Positions 15,369 to 23,715 of a DNA stretch of 44,440 bases are shown here, piece after piece. Source of the stretch: Candidatus Aminicenantota bacterium. Lineage in GTDB: Bacteria > Acidobacteriota > Aminicenantia > Aminicenantales > Aminicenantaceae. Where the stretch lies: contig JAUWNW010000007.1 of assembly GCA_030612445.1 (NCBI GenBank), positions 1 through 44,440 of the forward strand, written 5' to 3'. The translations under genes and the position numbers were made by a program. The notes beneath the pieces are model-generated. The model was not told the origin of the DNA. It saw only the letters and a list, made by a program, of their open reading frames with translations, and made no database searches. How positions within the stretch are numbered: position 1 is the stretch's first letter; the number at the start of each line of letters is the position of its first letter.

Positions 15369-17480
15369 ATGCCCATGATTCTTCAACATTGGAACAATAC
15401 AAAAATTTCAACAGCTGTAATCCTTATCCTTTTTTCTACAGCTTTTTTTATTACCTGCACAAGGTCTTCCTCAAATAAAACTGAACCTAAAGCTGAATAT
15501 TCCGCTCATATCCGGACGAAAAAAAAGAATCTTTATGCAACGGAAGGCGCCAGAGTAAAAATTCAGTTCAACCTAAAGAATACCGGGACAAACCCCTGGC
15601 ATTCAAAAGATAAGCACCCTTGTTTATTCTCCTATCATCTCCAGAATAAAAATGGGGAAACAATCCAATATGACAACCGCAGATTTACTCTGCCAGGGAA
15701 AGTTATACCCGGGCAAAATATTGACCTTCCCCTTACATTACGTATTCCGATCAAAGCCGGAGATTACATCCTCGAATTCGACCTGCTGCGGGAAGGAGCC
15801 GCGTGGTTTAAAGACTCTGGGTCAAAGACTTCAGAGATCAGCTTACATGTTAAAGAAATAAAATGGCCGGATGAGCAAAACAAAAACAGCTTGGAATACG
15901 GAAAGTATACACATTTCTCCTCCAGTGTTGAGGAGATAAACCAGCTCTATAAACTCATTCGACTCACTTTAGAGCAAAACAAAGTCGAATTTAAGGGCAG
16001 ATCAGGCCGAGTCTATGGTTTTTCCCCGGGAAAGGACTATCCTCAAATTTGGCTGCGGGATGCAAACACAATAATCCCGGCATCACGGTATTTCTATGAT
16101 TTACCCTATCTTAGTTCCTGGCTGGAAGAACATCTCTATTTTCAGGAGGAAAACGGGGCTCTGCAAGATTGGATCGATGCTACCGGACAATCAGACAAAA
16201 ACACCACTGAAACCGACCAGGAAGCAAGTGCTGTCCAGGCTGCCTTTCAAGTATATCAGCTTACGGGCAGTGATTGGCTGGAGAAAAAAGTAAAGGGACA
16301 AAGAATTATAGACCGGTTGGAAGCGGCCCTCAATTATATCCTATGCAACCGCTTCCATAAGGAGCTGGGTCTTATTACCGGTGCCCACACCGCAGACTGG
16401 GGAGATGTTGACCTGATAGATAAAGATCAGGAAGCTGTATATGTGGATGAGAAGACCCATTGGACAGCTGATATCTACGACCAGGCCATGTTCTTCAAAT
16501 CTTGCAAAGAGCTGGCAGAAATGTTTTCGCCTTTAAACGAAAAGGACAAAACTGAGTACTGGCGCAAGCAGGCCGATTCCAGCCGGCAAAATACAAATAA
16601 ATTATTGTGGCAGGAGGAAAAAGGTTTTTATAAAATGCATCTTCACCTTGATTCCCTCCAGCATAACTTTGACGAGGATGATATTTTTGCTCTAGGCGGC
16701 AATACAATTGCGATGCTTTCAGGGCTGGCAGATGATGAAAAATGCCGCAAGATAATTACCACTTCCCTCCAGAGGCAGAAACAATTTGGCGTATCCACAA
16801 TAAGCGGGACCTTACTTCCTCCCTACCCGGAAAATATCTTCCGGCACCCCCTCCTGGATAGCCCCTACGAATACCAGAACGGGGCGCAGTGGGATTGGTT
16901 CGGAGGACGAATGGTTTATGCCATGTTTGAAAATGGATACAGCCTTAAGGCCCGAGAGAAACTGCTTGAGATAATAAAAAAGAACACAGTAAACAGGGGG
17001 TTCTTTGAATGGGACGACCGTAAAGGGAAAGGCAGAGGAAGCGATGTTTTCTGTGGGAGTGCAGGAAGTATGAGTAAAGCAGTTGTAGAAGGCTATTTTG
17101 GTATTAAGCTCAAAAATGATTCCCTCTCGATAGAACCTAAATTAAAAACTGATTCCGGGAAAATCCATATATATCAGCCTTCAAATGATATCTTTGTCGC
17201 ATATGAATACAGCTTTGACTCAGATAAAAATATCATTACTCTAAAGTACAACAGTAATTTTTCACGGAAGGGAGCAGTAAAAATTCTAATTCCCCAGCTT
17301 ATACTTAAAAATGAATCAATCAGACCAACCATTTTATCCATAAGAAAGGACGGTCAGGACCTAATCTTTCAAACAGATTTAAATAATGAAGATGTTTTCG
17401 TAACAATCAGAACAGACTTTGATAACCACACTTTAGAAATATCAATCCAAAGCCCAGATTATTCCCTCCCCAAAGAATAA
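15369..17480 (+). CDS. Lipoprotein-like six-hairpin glycosidase-fold protein
   Basis: I do not recognise a named family. The protein (703 aa from the ATG at 15369; a TTG at 15339 is an alternative) starts with a hydrophobic segment ending FFITC, a weak lipobox. It continues with an Ig-like beta domain (about residues 45-165) and then a large helical domain (about 190-590). PQIWLRDANTIIPASRYF, NGALQDWIDATG, DQEASAVQAAFQVYQLTG, THWTADIYDQAMF and GAQWDWFGGRMVYAMFENGY resemble the (alpha/alpha)6 barrel of glycogen-debranching/GH63-like glycosidases, with several candidate acid/base Asp and Glu residues. A beta-sandwich tail follows. It probably acts on sugars at the cell surface. Its 3' end overlaps convergent ugd by 22 bp. 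Confidence 0.7.
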   Translation: MPMILQHWNNTKISTAVILILFSTAFFITCTRSSSNKTEPKAEYSAHIRTKKKNLYATEGARVKIQFNLKNTGTNPWHSKDKHPCLFSYHLQNKNGETIQYDNRRFTLPGKVIPGQNIDLPLTLRIPIKAGDYILEFDLLREGAAWFKDSGSKTSEISLHVKEIKWPDEQNKNSLEYGKYTHFSSSVEEINQLYKLIRLTLEQNKVEFKGRSGRVYGFSPGKDYPQIWLRDANTIIPASRYFYDLPYLSSWLEEHLYFQEENGALQDWIDATGQSDKNTTETDQEASAVQAAFQVYQLTGSDWLEKKVKGQRIIDRLEAALNYILCNRFHKELGLITGAHTADWGDVDLIDKDQEAVYVDEKTHWTADIYDQAMFFKSCKELAEMFSPLNEKDKTEYWRKQADSSRQNTNKLLWQEEKGFYKMHLHLDSLQHNFDEDDIFALGGNTIAMLSGLADDEKCRKIITTSLQRQKQFGVSTISGTLLPPYPENIFRHPLLDSPYEYQNGAQWDWFGGRMVYAMFENGYSLKAREKLLEIIKKNTVNRGFFEWDDRKGKGRGSDVFCGSAGSMSKAVVEGYFGIKLKNDSLSIEPKLKTDSGKIHIYQPSNDIFVAYEYSFDSDKNIITLKYNSNFSRKGAVKILIPQLILKNESIRPTILSIRKDGQDLIFQTDLNNEDVFVTIRTDFDNHTLEISIQSPDYSLPKE

Positions 17481-18760
17481 TACTCAAACCCTAATTCCCG
17501 GACCTTTCCGGGCTTAAAAATATTTCTTCCATCAATAATAATGGGATTGGCCATGAGCGCTTTTACTTTTTTCAGGTCAAGGCAGCGGAATTCATCCCAT
17601 TCTGTTATAAGCAGTACGGCATTAGCCTCTTTTACAGCCTCATAGGGTGAATCTGAATAAACCACCTTTGCTGACTCCGGGACTTCCTCTTTCATGTTTT
17701 CTGCTGCCTTGGGGTCATAAAGACGGAGAAGAGCCCCCTCACTCTGAAGAGCCTGGATCACTCTTATGCTGGGAGCATTGCGGATGTCATCGGTTTCCGG
17801 TTTAAAAGCCAGGCCTAAGACAGCGATCTGTTTGTCTTTAAGGATCCACAAAGCCTTTTTGACTTTCTCTACAAACTTTTCCACCCTGGCCATATTGGCC
17901 TTATCTACCTCTTTCAACAAGTTAAGATCAACACCCAAGTCCTCTCCTATTTTCACCAAAGCTCTTACATCCTTGGGGAAACAGGAGCCGCCATAACCAA
18001 CCCCTGCCTTAAGGAATTGCTTTCCAATCCGGCTGTCAAGGCCCATGCCTTCAGCTACAAGCTCTACATCCGCATCTGTTTTTTCACATAGATCTGAAAT
18101 AAGGTTGATATATGAGATCTTCATGGCTAAAAATGAATTCGAGGCATGTTTTATTAGCTCAGCAGTATCGATATTCGTAATCAATATCCGATCTTGGAAT
18201 TTTTTATATATCTTAGTCAAAATATCCCTGGCTTTATCCGTTTCCACCCCGATTATTATTCTGTCAGGCTCAAGAAAATCCTTCACTGCCGACCCTTCTC
18301 GCAAAAACTCCGGGTTGGAAGCTACATCAAATTCATAGTCCTGCTTTTGATAAAGAGATATAATTCTTTTTATCCAGGAAGAAGTCTTTACCGGAACCGT
18401 GCTTTTTTCCACAATAAGCTTGTAGCCATTGAGATTTTCTGCAATCCGGCGCGAAACACCTTCAACAAAAGACATGTCCGCACTACCGTCTTCCTTTTGA
18501 GGCGTGTTTACACTTACAAAGAGAACGTCAGAAGAGCGGATCGTATCGTCCAAATCGCGACTAAACGTAAGATTTCCTGCTTTGAGATGCTTCTTTAATA
18601 ATTCCTCAAGACCGGGCTCATAAATGTGAGCGATTCCCTGATTGGCTTTATCGATTTTTTCCGAAACAATATCAGTGCCAGTGACGTTATGGCCTAATTC
18701 TGCCAGGCCGACGGCCGTCACCATCCCGACATAACCAGTTCCAATGATTCCTATCTTCAT
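17459..18760 (-). CDS. ugd: UDP-glucose 6-dehydrogenase
   Basis: This 433-residue enzyme oxidises UDP-glucose to UDP-glucuronate with two NAD+, feeding acidic polysaccharides. IGIIGTGYVGMVTAVGLAELGHNVTGTD is the NAD-binding start (GxGYVG). SVNTPQKEDGSADMSFV, EKSTVPVKT, SNPEFLREGSAVKDFLEPDRII and KHASNSFLAMKISYIN are the conserved blocks. GVGYGGSCFPKDVRAL contains the catalytic cysteine, and LAFKPETDDIRNAPS marks the C-terminal domain. Its ATG overlaps the stop of the small upstream gene (TAATG), indicating coupled translation. The related UDP-ManNAc dehydrogenase is less likely. Confidence 0.95.
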   Translation of the reverse strand: MKIGIIGTGYVGMVTAVGLAELGHNVTGTDIVSEKIDKANQGIAHIYEPGLEELLKKHLKAGNLTFSRDLDDTIRSSDVLFVSVNTPQKEDGSADMSFVEGVSRRIAENLNGYKLIVEKSTVPVKTSSWIKRIISLYQKQDYEFDVASNPEFLREGSAVKDFLEPDRIIIGVETDKARDILTKIYKKFQDRILITNIDTAELIKHASNSFLAMKISYINLISDLCEKTDADVELVAEGMGLDSRIGKQFLKAGVGYGGSCFPKDVRALVKIGEDLGVDLNLLKEVDKANMARVEKFVEKVKKALWILKDKQIAVLGLAFKPETDDIRNAPSIRVIQALQSEGALLRLYDPKAAENMKEEVPESAKVVYSDSPYEAVKEANAVLLITEWDEFRCLDLKKVKALMANPIIIDGRNIFKPGKVRELGFEYYSLGRE

Positions 18761-18969
18761 TAGTCCATATACCCAAGAGCTTTAAGCCTCTCCTTTACTT
18801 TATCTTCATCTTCTTTAGACAAGTCTCCCCCGCTATCTTTCAGAAATTTCTCTTCCAAGAGTTTAATCACATACTCTTCAACTGATTTTGTTTCTGAACT
18901 GGCGATTTCCTCTTCAACTTTCTCATATAACGAAATCGGAATAAATACTTTTTTCTTGCCTTTCGCCAT
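18760..18969 (-). CDS. Small ribbon-helix-helix-like protein coupled to ugd
   Basis: The 69-residue product begins MAKGKKKVFIPISLYEKVEEEI and continues with SVEEYVIKLLEEKFL. This beta strand plus two helices resemble a CopG/Arc-type ribbon-helix-helix domain. A charged tail ends RLKALGYMD. A perfect AGGAGG lies 7 nt before the ATG at 18969; a GTG- or ATG-like start further out (18987) would lie on the other side of that site and is rejected. The stop overlaps the ugd ATG by one base. It could be a local DNA-binding regulator, but I see no operator, and the function is unknown. Confidence 0.72.
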   Translation of the reverse strand: MAKGKKKVFIPISLYEKVEEEIASSETKSVEEYVIKLLEEKFLKDSGGDLSKEDEDKVKERLKALGYMD

Positions 18970-18979
18970 TTTATTTCCT

Positions 18980-19017
18980 CCTAACAATTCATAAAAAATG
19001 TCGATATATATTTTACC
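18980..19017. repeat. Dispersed repeat core, copy upstream of the ribbon-helix-helix gene
   Basis: ATTCATAAAAAATGTCGATA (18988-19007) matches the 35897 element, followed by TATATTTTACC, a diverged form of that element's TATGTATGTTACC. The spacer up to 19061 adds ATATTTTACACTCTCC and a TTTTCCATTTTC tract. Confidence 0.65.
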
Positions 19018-19061
19018 TTTTTTAACTCAATATTTTACACTCTCCATTTTCCATTTTCTAT

Positions 19062-19643
19062 TTACCGCTTTATTCTATTCCGATACAGCCTTTTATCCAC
19101 ACATCCAAGCATTGCATCCAGATCAGCTTCCTCTGAACCCAAGAAATCATAGATCTTCCTGATATTTGGTTCCGGTTCAGACAATATAGCATTATAATCA
19201 GCAAATAAGACCTCAACATCATCACGATTGCTTATCAGGTCCATAATCATATTATTCAGCTTAATAAACAGCTTTTTTGTTTCTGCTCTGTTCTCATCTG
19301 TGATTTTTGCCATCTTTTCCATTGAATCCAAAATCTCCTCAATTTCTCTCTGCGAGTAGATTATCCTGTATTGCCCAACCGGGAGAAACTTTAGTCCATA
19401 AGCAGTAATCTTAATAAATTTTCCCTTGTAATCGGAAAAAGAGAAATCTTCCTCCATTAGTTTGTTTATGATCTTGCCGCCTTCAAGCTCAAAATAGCCT
19501 TTGGGATTGTTGTTATCCGGTGGCCGGGATTCTGTACTAAAAGCCATAGGTGCTCCGCCCGCCTCCAGAATCTGCATAAGCATTGATGTACCAGAACGTT
19601 CCAGACCAGATACGATATAATTTACATTTTCATCTAATTTCAT
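19062..19643 (-). CDS. P-loop sulfotransferase-like protein
   Basis: This 193-residue protein starts with YIVSGLERSGTSMLMQIL, the 5'-phosphosulfate-binding P-loop of sulfotransferases, where SGTS replaces the usual SGTT. A central IIYSQREIEEIL segment takes the place of the 3'-phosphate-binding VRDP motif, and LFADYNAILSEPEPNIRKIYDFLG near the C terminus is the usual helix pair. At under 200 residues it is short for the family, so it may be a reduced or non-sulfating member. It lies upstream of the small gene and ugd on the same strand, consistent with glycan modification. There is no Shine-Dalgarno; a possible promoter (TTGCAG-N17-TAATAT, 19681-19653) would give a leader of about 3 nt. Confidence 0.75.
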   Translation of the reverse strand: MKLDENVNYIVSGLERSGTSMLMQILEAGGAPMAFSTESRPPDNNNPKGYFELEGGKIINKLMEEDFSFSDYKGKFIKITAYGLKFLPVGQYRIIYSQREIEEILDSMEKMAKITDENRAETKKLFIKLNNMIMDLISNRDDVEVLFADYNAILSEPEPNIRKIYDFLGSEEADLDAMLGCVDKRLYRNRIKR

Positions 19644-19734
19644 AATGGGTATATATTAATTAAAATCCCCCTCCCCTGCAAGTATAAAAAATCCAGCCGG
19701 CAGTTTGCAGCTAATTTTTTCCTTATCTCTTTCT

Positions 19735-19887
19735 CTGGGGTTCCCTTCTATTTTTTCTCTAACCTGAAATACAGGCTACAGGCTGGCATGGATCCGGGTA
19801 AATCCCGGAGAAAGCCATCCTGAGCAGCGCGGGCCTGGTTCCCCGAGAGAATCTCGAGGAGAGCGTTGTGAGGAGGGGAACTCCAGG
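19735..19887. ncRNA. Candidate structured RNA with two competing stems
   Basis: This GC-richer stretch lies in the 19644-19979 spacer. CTGGGGTTCCC (19735-19745) can pair over 11 bp (one G-U) with GGGAACTCCAG (19876-19886). The same 3' arm can instead pair with CCTGGTTCCCC (19834-19844). Local hairpins CCGGG-N5-CCCGG (19794-19808) and CGAGA-GAA-TCTCG (19844-19856) lie between. I could not match it to RNase P, tmRNA, SRP RNA or a riboswitch I know. Strand is undecided. A promoter for phoH begins just downstream at 19902. Confidence 0.35.
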
Positions 19888-19901
19888 CTTAACTCTACTA
19901 C

Positions 19902-19930
19902 TTGACAAAGACATAAATATTGTTTCTAAT
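19902..19930 (+). promoter_or_regulatory. Promoter of the phoH-pgpH-ybeY-era cluster
   Basis: TTGACA (19902-19907), 17 nt and TCTAAT (19925-19930), giving a start near 19937. This rules out the in-frame TTG and ATG codons at 19920 and 19929 as the phoH start. Confidence 0.65.
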
Positions 19931-19979
19931 GTTTACTGCTAAAATAAGATGCATGATAAATCCTGCCTTATCGTCTGAT

Positions 19980-20936
19980 ATGGAAAAAATCGAATACCCC
20001 TATGCCAGCAACTCTGCTTTCTCCGGGGTTCTGGACAATAATATTAAAAAACTTGAAAAAAGACTGGGTATATCTCTATCTATAAGGGGTAATAGCATAA
20101 TACTCGACGGATCCGAGGATAAAGTAGAATTCGCCAAGAATTATTTTAACCAGCTGAAACACTTTAAAAACAAAGGCCGCCCCTTACAATCAGAAGACTT
20201 CCAGATCGCCCTGGACCTGCTTGAAAATGGGCAGACCAATGATCTGGGAGACTTTAATCTTCCTAAGCCGCTTGATCTCGCCCGTAAATCAGTGAGACCG
20301 AAGTCTCTCAATCAGCACAACTACATCCAGGCCATTAAATCTAATGACCTCGTATTCGGCATCGGACCTGCTGGAACTGGAAAGACCTATCTCGCTATGG
20401 CCTCAGCACTTTTATCTCTTCAAAATAAAGAGGTCACCCGCATAATCCTGACCCGACCGGCAGTGGAAGCTGGGGAAAAACTTGGATTTTTACCAGGAGA
20501 TCTTCAGCAAAAGATCAATCCTTACCTGCGCCCCCTCTATGATGCCCTCTATGACCTTGCCCCCTCAGAGCAAGCAACCAATTTTATTGAAAAAGGAATA
20601 ATCGAAATCGCCCCGCTTGCATTCATGCGGGGAAGAACTTTAAACAGTGCCTTTATCATTCTTGACGAAGCTCAAAACACCACAAAAGAACAGATGAAGA
20701 TGATTCTCACAAGAAGTGGATTCGACTCCAAACTTATAATAACTGCTGATATAACCCAGATCGATCTCCCTCAACCTCACAAGTCAGGAGTTTTACAGGC
20801 TTTAAAAATCCTGTCCGGCATCAAGGAAATCGCTTTCATTAAATTCAATGAAAAAGATGTCGTTAGACACCCATTAGTTCAAAAAATCATCAAAGCTTAT
20901 GAAAAAGCTGAAAATAAACCCAAGAAAAAGAAATGA
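19980..20936 (+). CDS. phoH: PhoH family ATPase
   Basis: PhoH-like proteins are cytoplasmic ATPases linked to RNA metabolism and usually encoded beside ybeY. An N-terminal KH-like segment (LEKRLGISLSIRGNSIILDG) is followed by the ATPase: Walker A GPAGTGKTYLA from about residue 129, TRPAVEAGEKLGFLPGDLQQKI, and Walker B AFIILDEAQNTTKEQMK. I chose the ATG at 19980 (318 aa), where family similarity begins; 19953 is a second candidate. Neither has a strong ribosome site. The stop overlaps the next ATG (ATGA), so translation of pgpH is coupled. Confidence 0.94.
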   Translation: MEKIEYPYASNSAFSGVLDNNIKKLEKRLGISLSIRGNSIILDGSEDKVEFAKNYFNQLKHFKNKGRPLQSEDFQIALDLLENGQTNDLGDFNLPKPLDLARKSVRPKSLNQHNYIQAIKSNDLVFGIGPAGTGKTYLAMASALLSLQNKEVTRIILTRPAVEAGEKLGFLPGDLQQKINPYLRPLYDALYDLAPSEQATNFIEKGIIEIAPLAFMRGRTLNSAFIILDEAQNTTKEQMKMILTRSGFDSKLIITADITQIDLPQPHKSGVLQALKILSGIKEIAFIKFNEKDVVRHPLVQKIIKAYEKAENKPKKKK

Positions 20937-23317
20937 CTCCTCTCTCCTTAAAAAAAATAAAATTTTTTCACAGCAAGGAAACCCCTGTGAGAAAAGCAAA
21001 AAACAATGGCTCCTCAAGCGAAAACAAGGAAGCCTTAAGTTTCTGGAAAAAACTTATAAACAATCCCTTTTTCTACCTGATTATTTTTTCTGCAGCTATT
21101 GCCTATCTAATTTCATATCTCCCCTCAAAATCTTTGCCCCAGCTTTTAGTAGGCGATATCGCCAATGCAGATATCACCGCCCCCTCTGATCTTACTATTA
21201 TTGATGAAGATACAATTAAAAAAAGGCAGCAAGAAGCAGTAGATGTAGTAGTTCCGGTATATACGCTCGACCAGAATGTCTTTTTAAAAACAGAAGCTAA
21301 AATTCGTGATTTTTTTAAAGCAGGCAGAGAATTCGCTCAAGAAAAAACAACCGCAAAAAAAATCGATGAATTCACGCGCACTGTATCCAAAGCATATGGA
21401 GTCAAATTTCCTCCTAAGGACCTAGGCTTTCTTACCAAGCTCAAATTCCCGGCAACTATGGAGGAAAATCTTATTAACCTCATCGGCAAAGTCTCATCCA
21501 AGGGTATTCTTCTGACGAAAGATCTATTCCTCCATGATGAACAGAATAAAGGACTGGTTATATTCATAAATTCTGAGAAGGAAATACCTTATCAAGTATC
21601 AGATATCCTGGATGTTAAAGAAAGCAAAATAAAATTATCAGAAAAAATCAATACATTAGAGCTCCCCCAAAATGAAAAATCTCTACTTATCCTACTTTCT
21701 CACCTCTTTGTCTCCTCCAATATAACTTTTAGCCCCTTTAAAACTTCCGAACGTGAAGAATCTGCACGCCAGAATATTGAAACAATCTTTTATACAATTA
21801 AAAAAGGTAAAGTCATAATCCGCAAAGGGGATGAAGTCAATAAAGATACTATTAAGCAGATCAACATCATCAACCAGAATCTTAGCGCTAAACCAAGCTG
21901 GTTTATTAATTTTACCGGGTTTTTTCTTTTATTCATCATCCTGTTAGGTGTTTTACTCTACGATCTAAAAACCAGGCCGGAATTAGAGGAGCCTTTAAAA
22001 AAATTCATTATGACCGGCATCCTCTTGGTAATAAGCCTTATCCTGTATAAGTTTTTTAACTTCTTGGCAGGTATACTCAGTCAGAATGCCGGGCTGTCTT
22101 TTTTTTCGCATACAGGGAGCTACATGTATTTATTCCCTCTCCAGATGGGAACACTTCTCATAGCATTCCTTTCAGGAACTCTTTTCGCATTAATATTCAC
22201 AATAATCAATAGCATTATAGTCGGATATCTATTAAAATCCAGTTTTCACATAATCCTATTCTGTACTATCGGCAGTTTAGCTGCTATCTTTGGAACTAAA
22301 TACTTTGGGAAACAGACCAGGACTACAACGTTTCGGGCTGCTTTATTCATGGTTGCGCCTGTAAATATCTTAGTAATAATTATATTTCACCTACTAAGAG
22401 AAAAAATCGGCCCTATCGACCTTTTTTTTAGCGAACTAATTATGGCACTTATAGGCGGGCTTATAAGCGGAGCCTTAGCCTTTCTCTTACTTCCTGTATT
22501 TGAGTCTCTCTTCGGAATCGTAACTCAGTCCCATCTGCTTGAGCTAACCAACTCAGATCTGCCTATTTTCAGACAGATGGCTATGGAGGCCCCTGGAACA
22601 TATCACCATTCCTTGATCGTCTCTTCCCTGGCAGAGAACGCGGCTGAAGATATTGGACTTGATCCCTTACTTGTAAAAACCGGGGCTCTCTATCATGATA
22701 TCGGCAAAATTAAAAGACCTGAGTATTTTATTGAGAATCGAAGACGTAATGCCGATATGCATAAAGATTTGAAACCAAGCATGAGCACCCTAGTTATTAT
22801 CAACCATGTAAAAGAAGGGGTAGAACGGGCAAAAAAGTTAAAGCTTCCTAAAAAAATCAGGGATATAATTGAACAGCACCATGGAAATTCCCTAGTTAGA
22901 TATTTTTTCGAAAAAGCCAAAGAGGAATACGACCCTGAAATGAACAAAATAGGTGAAGAAAGCTACCGGTATGTCAGCCCTACCCCGAAAAGCAAGGAAG
23001 CTGCCTTAGTAATGCTTTCGGATTCCATTGAAGCTGCCTCCCGCAGTATAAAAAATCCCACTAAATCAGTCTTAAAAAGGGCTATAACAGAAATATTCAA
23101 CAACTATCTTCAGGACGAACAGCTGGATGACAGCAATCTGTCTCTAAAAGAGATGAAATCCATTGCCGAGTCTTTCCTCTCGACATTATACACTATATAT
23201 CATCAGAGAATGGAATACCCCGGGTTCAATTTTGAAGGAAAAAAGAATAAAATGGGAAAACCAAAAACAAAAAATGATCGAAATTCTAAACCAGCAAAAA
23301 AGACACCGCATAAATAA
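20933..23317 (+). CDS. 7TM-HD family membrane phosphohydrolase (PgpH-like)
   Basis: This 794-residue protein has the 7TM-HD architecture: a membrane helix at about residues 40-62, an extracytoplasmic domain (about 65-320), seven packed helices (about 325-525), and a cytoplasmic HD domain. The metal site is TYHHSLIVSSLAENAAEDIG plus ALYHDIGKIKRPEYF, with later HHGNSLVRYFF and SDSIEAASRS. In Firmicutes, PgpH of this type hydrolyses cyclic-di-AMP; the same activity is plausible here but not shown. Its ATG overlaps the phoH stop and its 3' end overlaps ybeY by 44 bp, the standard phoH-pgpH-ybeY order. Confidence 0.93.
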   Translation: MTPLSLKKIKFFHSKETPVRKAKNNGSSSENKEALSFWKKLINNPFFYLIIFSAAIAYLISYLPSKSLPQLLVGDIANADITAPSDLTIIDEDTIKKRQQEAVDVVVPVYTLDQNVFLKTEAKIRDFFKAGREFAQEKTTAKKIDEFTRTVSKAYGVKFPPKDLGFLTKLKFPATMEENLINLIGKVSSKGILLTKDLFLHDEQNKGLVIFINSEKEIPYQVSDILDVKESKIKLSEKINTLELPQNEKSLLILLSHLFVSSNITFSPFKTSEREESARQNIETIFYTIKKGKVIIRKGDEVNKDTIKQINIINQNLSAKPSWFINFTGFFLLFIILLGVLLYDLKTRPELEEPLKKFIMTGILLVISLILYKFFNFLAGILSQNAGLSFFSHTGSYMYLFPLQMGTLLIAFLSGTLFALIFTIINSIIVGYLLKSSFHIILFCTIGSLAAIFGTKYFGKQTRTTTFRAALFMVAPVNILVIIIFHLLREKIGPIDLFFSELIMALIGGLISGALAFLLLPVFESLFGIVTQSHLLELTNSDLPIFRQMAMEAPGTYHHSLIVSSLAENAAEDIGLDPLLVKTGALYHDIGKIKRPEYFIENRRRNADMHKDLKPSMSTLVIINHVKEGVERAKKLKLPKKIRDIIEQHHGNSLVRYFFEKAKEEYDPEMNKIGEESYRYVSPTPKSKEAALVMLSDSIEAASRSIKNPTKSVLKRAITEIFNNYLQDEQLDDSNLSLKEMKSIAESFLSTLYTIYHQRMEYPGFNFEGKKNKMGKPKTKNDRNSKPAKKTPHK

Positions 23318-23711
23318 AGACAAGTTTAAATCTCTCCTCCATAAACTGTGTTCCCATTACAAAATTCAAAATGCTGAGATAACATTAGCGTTTGTGACAA
23401 ATCAAGTGATAAGAGACCTTAACCGCAAATTTCTCAATAAAAATGCTTTCACAGATGTATTAAGTTTTCCCATCAGAGAAAAAGGAGCTGACGGGAAATT
23501 TTATCTGGGAGATATAATCATTTCTGCACCCCAGGCATTCAGGCAAAGCTCCCAGGAAAAACACAGCTTAGAAAGAGAGCTTGAATATTTAACTATCCAT
23601 GGCTTTCTCCACCTTAATGAGTATGAACATTTCAAGGGATTAGAAGAGGAAGAGGGAGAAATAAGAAAACTTTTATTTAGGAAAAACCCTACTAACCTGA
23701 ATTATTCATAA
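23274..23711 (+). CDS. ybeY: Endoribonuclease YbeY
   Basis: YbeY is a zinc RNase for 16S rRNA 3'-end maturation and ribosome quality control. From the ATG at 23274 the protein is 145 residues, the usual size. The zinc site is HGFLHLNEYEHFKG, with the three histidines of HGxLHxxxYxH; TDVLSFP and YLGDIIIS are the other family blocks. A longer frame from 23163 would extend 37 residues into pgpH and is rejected. It overlaps pgpH by 44 bp and ends 4 bp before era. The final residues NLNYS and the stop coincide with a copy of the dispersed repeat (23696-23718), so the end may be repeat-derived, as in ispG. Confidence 0.94.
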   Translation: MIEILNQQKRHRINKDKFKSLLHKLCSHYKIQNAEITLAFVTNQVIRDLNRKFLNKNAFTDVLSFPIREKGADGKFYLGDIIISAPQAFRQSSQEKHSLERELEYLTIHGFLHLNEYEHFKGLEEEEGEIRKLLFRKNPTNLNYS

Positions 23712-23715
23712 AAAA

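Noticed and set aside
19735-19887. RNase P RNA, tmRNA or SRP RNA
   Set aside because: The conserved sequence signatures I know for those RNAs are absent on both strands.
19920-19952. TTG or early ATG start for phoH
   Set aside because: These codons lie within or before the predicted -10 box, upstream of the transcription start.
23163-23273. Longer YbeY start inside pgpH
   Set aside because: The extra 37 residues overlap the pgpH reading frame and exceed normal YbeY length.
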